A stretch of 64,000 bases of DNA from Bifidobacterium aesculapii. GTDB taxonomy: Bacteria > Actinomycetota > Actinomycetes > Actinomycetales > Bifidobacteriaceae. Below the pieces are notes generated by a model, which ran no database searches, was not told the DNA's origin, and saw nothing but the letters and a program-made list of their open reading frames with translations. This document shows, piece after piece, positions 36,513 through 45,562 of this stretch. The position numbers and the translations under genes are program-made. Every line of letters begins with the position of its first letter. Position 1 is the first letter of the stretch. The stretch lies in contig NZ_BCFK01000003.1 of the NCBI RefSeq assembly GCF_001417815.1, positions 62,001-126,000 of the forward strand, written 5' to 3'.

Positions 36513-38318
36513 CTAGATGCCGGCGAGCTCCTCGCGTAACGCGGGTCGGTTCGGATGCCGTCTGATGATAAGATCGGCGATCCGCCTTGCCGAGATGTCG
36601 TCGAACACGTCGGCGTAGCGTTGCAGCTGTTTCGCGATTCGCCGGTAGGTGGCGCGGGTGGTGTTCAATCGGGGCGCGTTCGACCGAAGCGTGTTCGTGT
36701 GCGGCGCGTTCGTCTGCGTTGCATATCCGTCGCCGCATTGCCCGGGCGAATCGGCGGTTCCGGCGTGCAGGACCAGTGCGATGTCGTCCTCGGAGAGCGC
36801 ACCCTGCGGCATCGCGTTCAGAATCGTCTCCCTCGCCTTGTCTGGGTGGCCGATGGCCAGGGTTTTCAACAGGGGCAGCGATGGGTGGGTGATGGCCGCG
36901 CAATAGGTGACCGCGTCGTCGGTCAGTCGTTCATCCACGATGAGTTTCTCGTACGCCGGATTGCGCCAACTGCTGCTGCGCTCCGTGGCACGCCCGCCGT
37001 AGGTCGCGGTCGTCTCGGACCGCGAGGTGATGCGTTCCGTGATGTCCATCGCGCATCGGCGGGCGAGCCGCATCGTCTCGTCGTGCCATGACGCATCGGA
37101 CTCGCCGCACGAACGCAGCAGACGACGGAGCCGGTTCACATACGCCGCATCCCTCTTGTCGTTGCCGTCGACGATGTATCCGCGGTACAGTTCGGCCAGA
37201 TGCACCACGTCACCCGACCCTTCCGCACAACATTCCAGTATCGTGCGCCAGCCGTGCGGCAACGCTTCCGGCAGCAGCCCGTTGTGCATGATGTACGCAT
37301 CGGCCTGAGAACGGTCCGTCACCGTGCGCAGGAATGATTCGGTCGCGTCGCGCGCCTCGCGGAACGCGCGTGCGTCAAGCAGCGTGACGACGCGCATCAG
37401 CGCGAGAGGCGCCTCATCGGGATGCTCGCGCCACAGCGCGGCGCATCCCGCATCGTCGCCAGCGAGACGACGCCCATCGTATGCGACCATGAGCATGTAG
37501 CGGCGCAGCACGCGACGCGACGCGACCAGCACCTCATGCGGAAGATCGGCGTCATGGCGCTCGCCGAATCGTTCGAGCGCCGTGTCGATGACGTCGTACG
37601 CCCATATCGTCTTGTCGTCGTGACGGGCGAACGCGGTGGCGGACGCGAGCAGCATGGCCGCGTTGACTGGATCGTAGAACTGGATATCCGGCTCGTATGC
37701 GGCCTTCACGATCTCATCCAATGCGATGCTCGCCGTCGCCGAATCGGCGTATCGCGCGACATTCTCCATGTAGCAACGGATTTCGCTGACGAGCATGTCG
37801 TTTTCGTTGGACAGCTCGTGACGCTCGTCCTCGACGGAATTCGTGAACGCCGCCAACGCGGCCGCGCAGACCGCCAGATTGCGGCAGGCGCGCTCCCAAT
37901 CCGTGGAGTGAAGTGCGTTGTCGACGACGGTGCGCAGCCCGGAAAGCGCCTCGTCGAGTGTGGGAGCGCCCGGCATGATGCCCGACGGCCCGTCGTGATG
38001 GTGGATGCCGTGCGCCCGATGATAGGCGTCCATCGGACCGAGAATCATCCGTTCCGCCTCCTGCGCAGGGAGCAGCGGTTCCGGCATGCCCGTATGTGTA
38101 AGGTAGTCGGCGTATTCGATGCAGCGGTTCGACCAGAAGAACAACACGTTACGTCCGTCCGCGTCCCGCTTCTCCGCTTCGATGCGGTTGAGGATCGCGT
38201 CGAGGACGTGGGTCGGCGTGCTTCGGCCCGGTGATGTGCGTTGCGACGGTACGGGCGCGGAGCGGTCGCCGCGAGGATCATCGAACTTGTACGGCAGGGG
38301 TTTCGCGGGAAGACTCAT
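36513..38318 (-). CDS. Unrecognised protein, member of a local three-paralogue family
   Basis: The 601-residue protein looks almost wholly helical and has no signal peptide or membrane helix. Its second half matches the two genes at 39534 and 40889: LPHGWRTILECCAEG, LAELYRGYIVDGNDKRDAAY, VNRLRRLLRS and NPAYEKLIVDERLTDDAVTYC. The N-terminal half (HVLDAILNRIEAEKRD, FFWSNRCIEYADYL, SVEDERHELSNENDML) is not found in the other two. A stretch near residue 545 is a degenerate five-residue repeat (TNAPHTNTLRSNAPRLNTT). It lacks the SWIM zinc finger of its relative. No strong ribosome site precedes ATG 38318. Function unknown; the helical repeats suggest a scaffold or binding role. Confidence 0.7.
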   Translation of the reverse strand: MSLPAKPLPYKFDDPRGDRSAPVPSQRTSPGRSTPTHVLDAILNRIEAEKRDADGRNVLFFWSNRCIEYADYLTHTGMPEPLLPAQEAERMILGPMDAYHRAHGIHHHDGPSGIMPGAPTLDEALSGLRTVVDNALHSTDWERACRNLAVCAAALAAFTNSVEDERHELSNENDMLVSEIRCYMENVARYADSATASIALDEIVKAAYEPDIQFYDPVNAAMLLASATAFARHDDKTIWAYDVIDTALERFGERHDADLPHEVLVASRRVLRRYMLMVAYDGRRLAGDDAGCAALWREHPDEAPLALMRVVTLLDARAFREARDATESFLRTVTDRSQADAYIMHNGLLPEALPHGWRTILECCAEGSGDVVHLAELYRGYIVDGNDKRDAAYVNRLRRLLRSCGESDASWHDETMRLARRCAMDITERITSRSETTATYGGRATERSSSWRNPAYEKLIVDERLTDDAVTYCAAITHPSLPLLKTLAIGHPDKARETILNAMPQGALSEDDIALVLHAGTADSPGQCGDGYATQTNAPHTNTLRSNAPRLNTTRATYRRIAKQLQRYADVFDDISARRIADLIIRRHPNRPALREELAGI

Positions 38319-38351
38319 GCTTCGAGTCTAGCCGCGAAACCCGTTTCCGGT

Positions 38352-39209
38352 TCAGTCCTCCTCGTGCCAGTGGGGGTTCTGACCGAACGTGTAGCCCTCC
38401 GGATTGTCCATGGCGGCGATGTCGCGCATGTCCTGCTCGTCGAGCGTGAACCCGGTCAGGTCGAGGTTGGCGAGCTGGCGTTCGCGGTTCGTGGACTTCG
38501 GAATCGCCACGTCGCCGAGCTGCACGTGCCAGCGCAGGATCGCGGCGACGGGGGAGACGCCGTGCTTGGCGGCGATGCGTGTGATGGTCGGGTCCTTGAG
38601 CATCTGGTTGGCGCGTCCCAGCGGGCTCCACGCCTCGGTGATGATGCCGTGCGCGTCGTCGTAGGCGCGTTGCTCGTTCTGCTGGAAGAACGGGTGCAGC
38701 TCCACTTGGTTGACGGCGGGCGTCACGCCGGTGGCGCGGATGAGCAGGTCGATATGCCCGGGCAGGAAGTTGCTCACGCCGATATGCCTGACGACGCCCT
38801 GCTTCTGCGCGTCGACCAGCGCCTGCCAAGCTTCGACGAACTGGCCCTGCGAGGGGTTCGGCCAGTGGATGAGATACAGGTCGATGTAGTCGAGTCCCAT
38901 GCGCGCCACCGATTCCTCGATGGTCGTGCGCGCCTGGTCGTACTGGTGGTGGCGTCCGGGCAGCTTCGACGTGACGATGATCTCCTCGCGCGGCACGGCG
39001 GATTCGCGGATCGCCTTGCCTACGACGCCCTCGTTCTCGTAGTTGAACGCGGAGTCGATGAGGCGGTAGCCGACCTCCAGCGCGGAGGCGACCGCATCCG
39101 CGCCGGCAAAGCCGTTGAGCTTGTAAGTGCCGAAGCCGATGGCCGGCAGTTCGAGTCCGTCATGCGCCTTGCGCGTCGGGTTCGCGGGCGGTTGCAGCAA
39201 CGTTGTCAT
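38352..39209 (-). CDS. Aldo/keto reductase
   Basis: The 285-residue TIM-barrel enzyme has the AKR tetrad: Asp in YRLIDSAFNYENE with the catalytic Tyr in the same motif, Lys in IIVTSKLPG, and His in LYLIHWPNPS. The NADPH-binding end has IPKSTNRERQLANL. It resembles 2,5-diketo-D-gluconate reductases (AKR5). The physiological carbonyl substrate is unknown. Short version, with no N-terminal extension. It lies between two members of the unknown paralogue family but shows no functional link to them. ATG 39209 follows GAAGGGACC. Confidence 0.9.
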   Translation of the reverse strand: MTTLLQPPANPTRKAHDGLELPAIGFGTYKLNGFAGADAVASALEVGYRLIDSAFNYENEGVVGKAIRESAVPREEIIVTSKLPGRHHQYDQARTTIEESVARMGLDYIDLYLIHWPNPSQGQFVEAWQALVDAQKQGVVRHIGVSNFLPGHIDLLIRATGVTPAVNQVELHPFFQQNEQRAYDDAHGIITEAWSPLGRANQMLKDPTITRIAAKHGVSPVAAILRWHVQLGDVAIPKSTNRERQLANLDLTGFTLDEQDMRDIAAMDNPEGYTFGQNPHWHEED

Positions 39210-39533
39210 GGTATGGTCCCTTCGTCGGTGTCATGGGCGCGCTCGTCGTGGATCCCGCCCACGCTCCACTGTACGGCAATTCCACGGTCCCGCTATGTCC
39301 CGGTCCGCCCTGCATGTCTCTTATTCCGTGTGGTCTTCTTCGATATGCGCTATTTGCGGCGTCCGAATGGAATCGTCGACAGCTGGGGCCTGTGAACGTG
39401 TTGCCTGCGTGGTCTTATCGTGAGGGAGTGGGCATGTGGACGCCACGACACGCCGATGGCCACACGGTTTCCGGTATACATGTACCGTTCCGCACTCGGG
39501 GACTCGAAGATGATTCCCAAGGAGGTGCGGACA
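39210..39533. other. Gene-free stretch between AKR and SWIM genes
   Basis: No coding sequence is supported in these 324 bases. Base composition is lower in GC than in the neighbouring core genes. CGGTATACATGTACCG near 39471-39486 is an imperfect palindrome with TATACAT, a possible promoter -10 region for the SWIM gene about 50 bases downstream. Confidence 0.4.
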
Positions 39534-40883
39534 ATGGAACGTTTGATCGATGATTACTACCGACTGTTCGATCCCAAGGTGTTCGAACGCGGCCAAGCCT
39601 ATTACGATGCCGGCAGGGTGGATTTCCCCGAGGAGATTTCCGCTGGGCTGTGGCATGCCGTGGTGCGCGGCACCGAGGATTATCAGGTGGATGTGCGGTT
39701 GAGACACGGGAGAGTGGTTTCCGCCGCATGCACCTGCCCGTATGGGCAGCGGGTCAGCTACTGCAAGCATGTCGCCGGCGTGCTGATCGCGATGGAGGAA
39801 CGTTCACGCCGTGAACGCGAGGACACGGATGCATTCCCACGTGAGGCGTCGTTCTGCGTCGACTGGTACCTGAGGAAGGAATTCCCGACGCGGAAGAAAC
39901 TCAAGGAGATGGACTGGCGTACGGTCCGGATTCTTCTGGAGCGTCTGTACCGCCCACAGGATTTGGACGGGATGCTGGTGCATATCGAATTGGAGCTGCT
40001 GAGTATGCGTTCCGAGAGTGACGGCAGCGCATCGGACAGGGCCCGTTCGGCGGAGGAACGTCATCGTGAGTGGATGGAGTACCGGAAGAGCGCCCATAAG
40101 CCGAGAGCCAAGACGCTGTACGAAGAGCGCGACGACAGCCTCCGTGGGAAGGGCGGCGGTCGCCGCCAATCGGCGGACACCATGGCGAATATGCGTTTGC
40201 TGGTTCCTTTGGCGATGCCGACGAGATTGAACGAGCTGCCGCATACCTGGCTGACTGTGCTAGAAGCGGCCTATGAGCATCTTCACGATGAGAATGGGCT
40301 GCGACGGCTGTATGTGTTCTACATCCTTATCGCCCAGACCGATCCGGAGGCTGTGTACGTGGACAGGTTGCGTCGCGTCAGCGGACGGCATTGGGCCGAG
40401 GATCGTGATCTGATCGTGAGGATGCACGAACGGCGCGACCGGATGCTGATGTGGCCGTCGGTGAATCCCGCGTATGAGCGGTTGCTGCGGGAGGAACGGC
40501 TGTCGGAATCCGCGTTCCGGTATGCCGGGGTCGGAGGCAAATCCGCGGATATGACGGTTCGTCTGTTGGATGTGATCGCCAAGGACCCCGAGTGTGCCCG
40601 GAAGGCGAAGGAGCGGCTGCTCACCGTTCTGCGCGACCCTGATTCGTTCCTATACGAGTCCGATACCGTGGAATCGGCCGGGCACGTGGGCGCATGGATA
40701 CGCAGAATCGAAACCGTATACGGGTTTGGCTCCGCGTGCGACATCAGCATGGAGATCATCGGCATGTTCCCCAGGCGCAAGGCACTGCGGAGCGAACTGG
40801 CCGAATATCTGACGGAGCGGCGTGAACCCAGGGACGGGGCTGCGCAGATGTCGCGGAACGACGGCATGGCATCAGGGAGGTGA
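39534..40883 (+). CDS. SWIM zinc-finger protein of unknown role
   Basis: ATG 39534 was chosen because AAGGAGG lies eight bases before it. The 449-residue protein has an N-terminal SWIM finger at about residues 45-85: SAACTCPYGQ gives the CxC pair, and YCKHVAGVL gives CxH. SWIM domains bind DNA or protein. The rest is helical, and residues about 225-335 match its two neighbours (LPHTWLTVLEAAYEHLHDEN, GLRRLYVFYILIA, NPAYERLLREERLSESAFRY). Many SWIM proteins work with SNF2 ATPases or MoxR/VWA proteins, but none is seen here. The next gene begins six bases after its stop, so the two form an operon. Confidence 0.8.
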   Translation: MERLIDDYYRLFDPKVFERGQAYYDAGRVDFPEEISAGLWHAVVRGTEDYQVDVRLRHGRVVSAACTCPYGQRVSYCKHVAGVLIAMEERSRREREDTDAFPREASFCVDWYLRKEFPTRKKLKEMDWRTVRILLERLYRPQDLDGMLVHIELELLSMRSESDGSASDRARSAEERHREWMEYRKSAHKPRAKTLYEERDDSLRGKGGGRRQSADTMANMRLLVPLAMPTRLNELPHTWLTVLEAAYEHLHDENGLRRLYVFYILIAQTDPEAVYVDRLRRVSGRHWAEDRDLIVRMHERRDRMLMWPSVNPAYERLLREERLSESAFRYAGVGGKSADMTVRLLDVIAKDPECARKAKERLLTVLRDPDSFLYESDTVESAGHVGAWIRRIETVYGFGSACDISMEIIGMFPRRKALRSELAEYLTERREPRDGAAQMSRNDGMASGR

Positions 40884-40888
40884 CTGGA

Positions 40889-41887
40889 ATGACCGAACAT
40901 ACGGACACGGAAGATCCGACCATCATCGGTGACGGCAGTGCGGGACGTGAAATCTATGCATACGTATATGACCACTTCGGAGGTCAGGCGCTGACCCATG
41001 ATGAGACATCCGACTACGGCATGGTCACCGACGTGCAAGGGTGGCGGTGGATACGCGATTTCATGCAGCGTCTGCTGGCCATGGACAATCTCGAAAGTGC
41101 CGTCAATATGCGGGTCGCTCGGGAAAGAGAACAGTTTTCCAGAGAATGCACCTGTGGTCGCAGCGACGACGACGTGTTGCCTCCGGTGTTGTTCCCTCCG
41201 CGCATCTGCTGGATCTGGCTGGAAGCCGCATATGAGCGTCTGGGAGATGCCGAAGGGCTCTGTCGGCTCTATTCGTACCGCATTGTCACCAATGGACTCG
41301 GCGCCGAGGTGAAAACCTCCGAACAGGCCGCGCGAATCGGCGCGTACCATATCGGCAAGCTTCGTGAGCTCTCCGGAGATGATTGGGGCGGATACGTCAG
41401 CCAAATCGTCGACCTGCAGCAGCGATATCACAGCGATCCCATGTTCTATGGAAGGAACTACGCATACGAAGCGCTGCTGAAACAGGAACGAATGAGCGAC
41501 GAGGCATGGAAGTACTGTGAGGCACGTTGCCTTGACCGACGCGACGAAGAAGTCATCCGCGATTTGTTCGACGTGATGGTGCGTGGCCGGGTCGAAGAAG
41601 CATGCGAACTGCTGCTGGAACCGTTGCATGACGCCGACTCGGAGGTGCTGCAAGGCGACACGGAGAAGAACATCGACCGCATCTGTTCCACACTGCGTCT
41701 CGTGGCGGAAACGGCGGGGCCACACAGCATGCGCATGGAGGCCGACAGGCTGCGGCGGATGTACCGGAACAGACAGGCATTGCGCGATGCGCTGGAACGC
41801 TTGCTGAACGAGTATGGCGACGAGACGGCGGCCAATACCGACGGAACCGAGCGGACTTGCCCGAGGTCGGCAGGCCGCGCAGGATGA
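40889..41887 (+). CDS. Unrecognised paralogue of the SWIM-locus family, C-terminus probably replaced
   Basis: ATG 40889 sits eight bases after GGGAGG; a GTG at 40880 overlapping the previous stop is the other choice. The 332-residue protein has no SWIM finger but shares the helical module: PPRICWIWLEAAYERLGDAE, GLCRLYSYRIV, NYAYEALLKQERMSDEAWKYC, and ends like its neighbour (RLRRMYRNRQALRDALERLL). A CTCGR motif near residue 85 may be a partial metal site. The final ~11 codons read through the antisense of a truncated kinase start (41853-41900), so the true end has been lost to a deletion or rearrangement. Function unknown. Confidence 0.75.
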   Translation: MTEHTDTEDPTIIGDGSAGREIYAYVYDHFGGQALTHDETSDYGMVTDVQGWRWIRDFMQRLLAMDNLESAVNMRVAREREQFSRECTCGRSDDDVLPPVLFPPRICWIWLEAAYERLGDAEGLCRLYSYRIVTNGLGAEVKTSEQAARIGAYHIGKLRELSGDDWGGYVSQIVDLQQRYHSDPMFYGRNYAYEALLKQERMSDEAWKYCEARCLDRRDEEVIRDLFDVMVRGRVEEACELLLEPLHDADSEVLQGDTEKNIDRICSTLRLVAETAGPHSMRMEADRLRRMYRNRQALRDALERLLNEYGDETAANTDGTERTCPRSAGRAG

Positions 41888-41900
41888 TGAGCTTCGCCAT
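41853..41900 (-). pseudogene. First codons of a deleted P-loop kinase
   Basis: ATG 41900 lies two bases after the metallophosphoesterase stop, with AGGGAG eight bases ahead. It encodes MAKLIILRGLPTSGKS, a textbook Walker A (GLPTSGKS) for small AAA/polynucleotide-kinase-like ATPases. After about 16 codons the homology stops and the frame runs on as the complement of the neighbouring gene. The rest of the kinase is missing. In intact form it would have been in an operon with the phosphoesterase, as in polynucleotide kinase-phosphatase pairs. Confidence 0.7.
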
Positions 41901-41901
41901 G

Positions 41902-42765
41902 TCATCGGCTCCCTTCCATATGAGAATCCGTATGTATACCGGCGCCCGGTTGGCCGGACACGGTGTGAGGTTCGTTTGCGGTCGGTCGTGGCACCGGAGC
42001 CGGCTCCTGGCCGGGGAATGTGGGCATGTCGAGCGTCGCGGCGCGCGGTGCGTCCGCCGCATGGGCGCGGAACCATTCCGCGACGCGCGTTTCGCTCACC
42101 GGTTCGAGATCCCACGCGTCGAGTCCCACGTTGAGGGCCTCGGGCCGGGCGCCTTCGGGCGAAAGCTGATGCGTGTGCCCGTACAGGAGCCTGCGCCCGT
42201 CGAACGGCAACGCCTGATCGTGGAATCGCGCCGCGTCGTCCGGCCACCCGAAGGCGAGGTCCTCGCGGTACGGGAAGTGCGACAGGTTCACGGTTTCCGT
42301 CGCCTCCGGATGCGCGGCGTCGAGCCCGGCGAGCTCGACCGTGCCGTTCGCCTCGATCGAGGCGAACAGGTTGCGTGCCGGCTTGTTCTCCAGCCACCAG
42401 TCGTCGTGGTTGCCGATGACCGCGCGCAGATTGCGGCAGTTCAGCCGGCGCAGGCAATCCTTGAGATGCTTGACGGATGTGCGGAAGCCGATGTCGCCGA
42501 GGATCCACAGCTCGTCGTCCTCGCCGACGATGCGGTTGATGTTCGCGACAATCGCCTCGTCGTGGGCGTCCGTGTTCGCGGTCGTGCGGAAGCTGAGTCG
42601 TGAATCGTCGAGTACGACGCCTTTCGCCCAATCCTCGGCGGCCTTGCGGCCGTGCGTGGCGAGCAGTTCGTTGTAATGGGCGCGCTCCGGGTCGAACGTG
42701 GTGTATCCGCGCAGCACACTGACCAGCGGATGCCCGAAATGCGTGTCCGTGGTGAAATACCTCAT
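41902..42765 (-). CDS. Calcineurin-like metallophosphoesterase
   Basis: ATG 42765 is eight bases after AAAGGAG. The 287-residue protein has all dimetal motifs: DTHFGH near residues 6-11, LGDIGFR, AVIGNHDDWWLEN, and LLYGHTHQLSPEG. It also has a conserved LSHFPYREDL segment typical of the small phage-like or RNA-repair type. The substrate is unknown; a phosphate on nucleic acid or a cyclic nucleotide is possible. About 45 residues at the C-terminus are Pro/Ala-rich. A truncated kinase frame follows directly. The pair suggests a former end-healing operon. Confidence 0.85.
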   Translation of the reverse strand: MRYFTTDTHFGHPLVSVLRGYTTFDPERAHYNELLATHGRKAAEDWAKGVVLDDSRLSFRTTANTDAHDEAIVANINRIVGEDDELWILGDIGFRTSVKHLKDCLRRLNCRNLRAVIGNHDDWWLENKPARNLFASIEANGTVELAGLDAAHPEATETVNLSHFPYREDLAFGWPDDAARFHDQALPFDGRRLLYGHTHQLSPEGARPEALNVGLDAWDLEPVSETRVAEWFRAHAADAPRAATLDMPTFPGQEPAPVPRPTANEPHTVSGQPGAGIHTDSHMEGSR

Positions 42766-42914
42766 CGTATGGTCTCCTTTCGTTCTTTCCTCTCCATGGT
42801 GCTCCCTCATCGGAACGGACATGGTTCGTCGGAATCCCGACCTTCCATCCTCTCATATGGTCATGTCGGCGCATGTCCTCCGTCGGCGGAATCCCCATCC
42901 TTTCCGGATACCAG

Positions 42915-43979
42915 TCATTCATCCTCCCGACGCGGGACTCCGGCCTTGAGCAGCTTCACCACCAGCGGCGCACGTTTGATGACGTCGTCGTAATTGAAAT
43001 GGACGATCTCGTGCGCGCCTGCGCGCTTCAACGCCTCATCCCGTTCCCGTTCCTTCGACACCACTTCCTGTATCGTCCGGTTATCGGTCATTTCCGGGTC
43101 GACGTATTTGCGTGTGCCGTCATACTCTCCGACAATCACCTTGCCGTCCTGAAGCGTCCATACGAAATCGGTTCGGTATTCATCTCCGGTCTGCGGGTCG
43201 CGTACCGACACCTGCACGCGCGGCGGTCGGAAACGTTCCTCGATCATCGTGCCTCGGGCCAACGACTCGCCGCCGTTCTCGCTTTTCGTATTCACATGGC
43301 GCAACAGTCGGGACAGCGTCGCCTGATCGACACGCATCCGGGAGCACGCGGCGAACACGTCGTCGGCGGTGACTCCTTTGGCGAACGCCGAATCGAAGAA
43401 CGGGAGCGCCTACCGGAAGTCGAACGATGCCGCGCAGTCGATCAGCGTGTAAGCAGGCGGCAGCAGCATCAATCCCGTATCCTCATGCGTGACGGCCACC
43501 GCTTTCACCTTCGGAACGTATACGCGCTTCAACTGTCTGCCGGAATGATGCGTGCCATGATCGGTCACCGCAATGGACACCGTGCCGTCATGCAGACGCC
43601 ACTGGTGCTCGAACCCGTAGGCGACCGCGGCAACCAGTCCTCCGAACACCCAGCTGTCGTGCTCCTTCGCCAACGAGCGGGCGATATGCATCGTGCGTTG
43701 GGGAGGCGTCAGCTCGCTCCAATACGAGGTCGCGGCATACAATGACGGCTTGCCGGAATAGACATGCGACAGTTCACCTGCGGCGGCGCGTCTGCGCAGC
43801 GCCGCCTGTTCGGAGGGGCGGCCTGGCGGTGCTGGCCTGACGGGGAAGGCATGGCTCCCGATGCGGCCGCCGGTATGGCAGCCGGGATAAGCCGGCGCAT
43901 CCGCCGGCATGGCCGTCGATACGCCTTGACCGAAAGAAAGGGCGGGCGTTCCCGACCGCGGCATGCAATCGGCTATCAT
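42915..43979 (-). pseudogene. AbiEi/DUF559-like gene split by an in-frame TAG
   Basis: Two frames in the same phase, 43979-43410 and 43409-42915, make one protein if TAG at 43412-43410 is read through. The first part has the AbiEi-like winged-helix and following domain (QAALRRRAAAGELSHVYSG, YWSELTPPQRTMHIARSLA, WVFGGLVAAVAYGF, AYTLIDCAASFDFR). After the TAG it continues ALPFFDSAFAKGVTADDVF. The second part has a PD-(D/E)xK-like fold (GGESLARGTMIEERFRPP, RTDFVW, VIVGEYDGTRKY). A CAG to TAG change in FDFR(Q)ALP explains the break. The start is uncertain: no ribosome site precedes ATG 43979 and the first ~60 residues are low complexity. Confidence 0.7.
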
Positions 43980-44035
43980 TGTGTGGTTTGGGCACCAGCA
44001 CCAGCAGCAATATCATCAGGGAGCGTAGAGCGAAC

Positions 44036-45559
44036 ATGTCATTCGAGCATCCGAACAGGAACAACGAAAGCATCAGGGACGTCGAACTGGACATCATGAG
44101 CCGTCCGCCGGAGCACAACACGACGAACCTCGACCTCGACCGCATGGAGATGATGCTCGACTTGCTGGGCGACCCCCAGGACTCGTTCCGCGTGATCCAC
44201 GTGACCGGCACCAACGGCAAGGGGTCCACCGCGCGCATGGCCGAGGCGATCTGCCGCGCATACGGCATGCGCACCGGCCTGTACACGTCGCCGCATCTGG
44301 AGAAGGTCAACGAGCGCATCGCCATCGACGGCCAGCAGCTGTCCGACGACGACTTCATCGACGCATGGGACCAGATCAAGGACCTCGTCGCCATGGTCGA
44401 CGCGAAGATGACCGAGCAGGGCAAGCCGCGCATGAGTTTCTTCGAGGTGCTCACCTCGATGGCCATCTGGAAGTTCGCCGACGCCCCCGTCGACGTCGCC
44501 ATCGTCGAGGTCGGCATGGGCGGCGCATGGGACGCCACGAACGTGCTCGACGCCGACGCGGCAATCATCGGCCCCGTCGACATGGACCACATGAAGTGGC
44601 TGGGCGACACGGTCGAGCAGATCGCCACGGAGAAGGCCGGCATCATCAAACCCGATTGCACGGCCGTCATCGGCCCCCAGCCGCACGCCGAAGCTGTCAT
44701 GCCCATCATCGAGGCCGCCGCGGAACGCAATCACGCCACGCTCGTGCGCGACGGCTACGAGATGGAGGTCACGGGCCGCATGCCCGCGGTCGGTGGCCAG
44801 GTCGCCACCCTGTCCACGCCGCTCGGCACGTACACGGAGGTGCCGATCGCCAAGTTCGGCGAGCATCAGGCGCACAACGCGCTCGCCGCGCTCGCCGCCT
44901 GCGAGGCCGTGATCCCGGTCTCCGGCGCGCTCGACGGCGACATCGTCGCCGAAGCGCTCTCCGGCGTGAGAATCCCCGGCCGCATCGAACAGGTGCGCAC
45001 TTCGCCGACGATCATCGTCGACGGCGGCCACAACGTGAACGCCGCCGAATCACTGCGCGCCGCCATCGAGGAGAACTACCACTTCGAGCAGCTCGTCGGC
45101 GTGGTCGCGATGATGGAGGACAAGCAGGTCGAGGAGTATCTCGGCGTGCTCGAACCCATCCTCAGCCAGGTGGTCGTCACCGAGAACTCGTGGCGCGACC
45201 GCGTCATGCCGGCCGACGAGTTGGAGAAGATCGCCGTCGACGTGTTCGGCCGCGACCGTGTCATCAAGGAACCGGAACTGCCCGACGCGATCCAGGCCGC
45301 CGTCAACCTCGTCGACGAGGCGGACGATCTCGGCGTCGGCTATGGCCACGGCGTGCTCATCTGCGGCAGCTTCGTCACCGCGGGCGACGCGCGCGAGATG
45401 CTCAAGGAGCATATGAGCCCCGTGATGAAGAAGGCGATGAGCATCCACCAGCCGGTCGTCGAACCGGACGACACCGAACCGGCCGACACCGACATCGAAG
45501 ACCCCGCCGACCCCACCATCGCGGAAGGCGGCGACACCCCTGCCGGGAAAGGCGAGTAA
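44036..45559 (+). CDS. folC: Bifunctional folylpolyglutamate synthase / dihydrofolate synthase
   Basis: ATG 44036 is 11-12 bases after AGGGAG. The 507-residue Mur-family ligase has VIHVTGTNGKGSTARMAEAI, YTSPHLEKVNERI, EVGMGGAWDATNVLD, and the C-terminal DGGHNVNAAESLRAAI. It adds glutamate to folates and possibly to dihydropteroate. The last ~45 residues are an acidic Asp/Glu/Thr tail (DDTEPADTDIEDPADPT) not needed for the fold. It is four bases upstream of smc, so the two are probably co-transcribed. Divergent from the interrupted AbiEi-like gene; TATCAT at about 43973 may be its -10. Confidence 0.93.
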   Translation: MSFEHPNRNNESIRDVELDIMSRPPEHNTTNLDLDRMEMMLDLLGDPQDSFRVIHVTGTNGKGSTARMAEAICRAYGMRTGLYTSPHLEKVNERIAIDGQQLSDDDFIDAWDQIKDLVAMVDAKMTEQGKPRMSFFEVLTSMAIWKFADAPVDVAIVEVGMGGAWDATNVLDADAAIIGPVDMDHMKWLGDTVEQIATEKAGIIKPDCTAVIGPQPHAEAVMPIIEAAAERNHATLVRDGYEMEVTGRMPAVGGQVATLSTPLGTYTEVPIAKFGEHQAHNALAALAACEAVIPVSGALDGDIVAEALSGVRIPGRIEQVRTSPTIIVDGGHNVNAAESLRAAIEENYHFEQLVGVVAMMEDKQVEEYLGVLEPILSQVVVTENSWRDRVMPADELEKIAVDVFGRDRVIKEPELPDAIQAAVNLVDEADDLGVGYGHGVLICGSFVTAGDAREMLKEHMSPVMKKAMSIHQPVVEPDDTEPADTDIEDPADPTIAEGGDTPAGKGE

Positions 45560-45562
45560 CGG

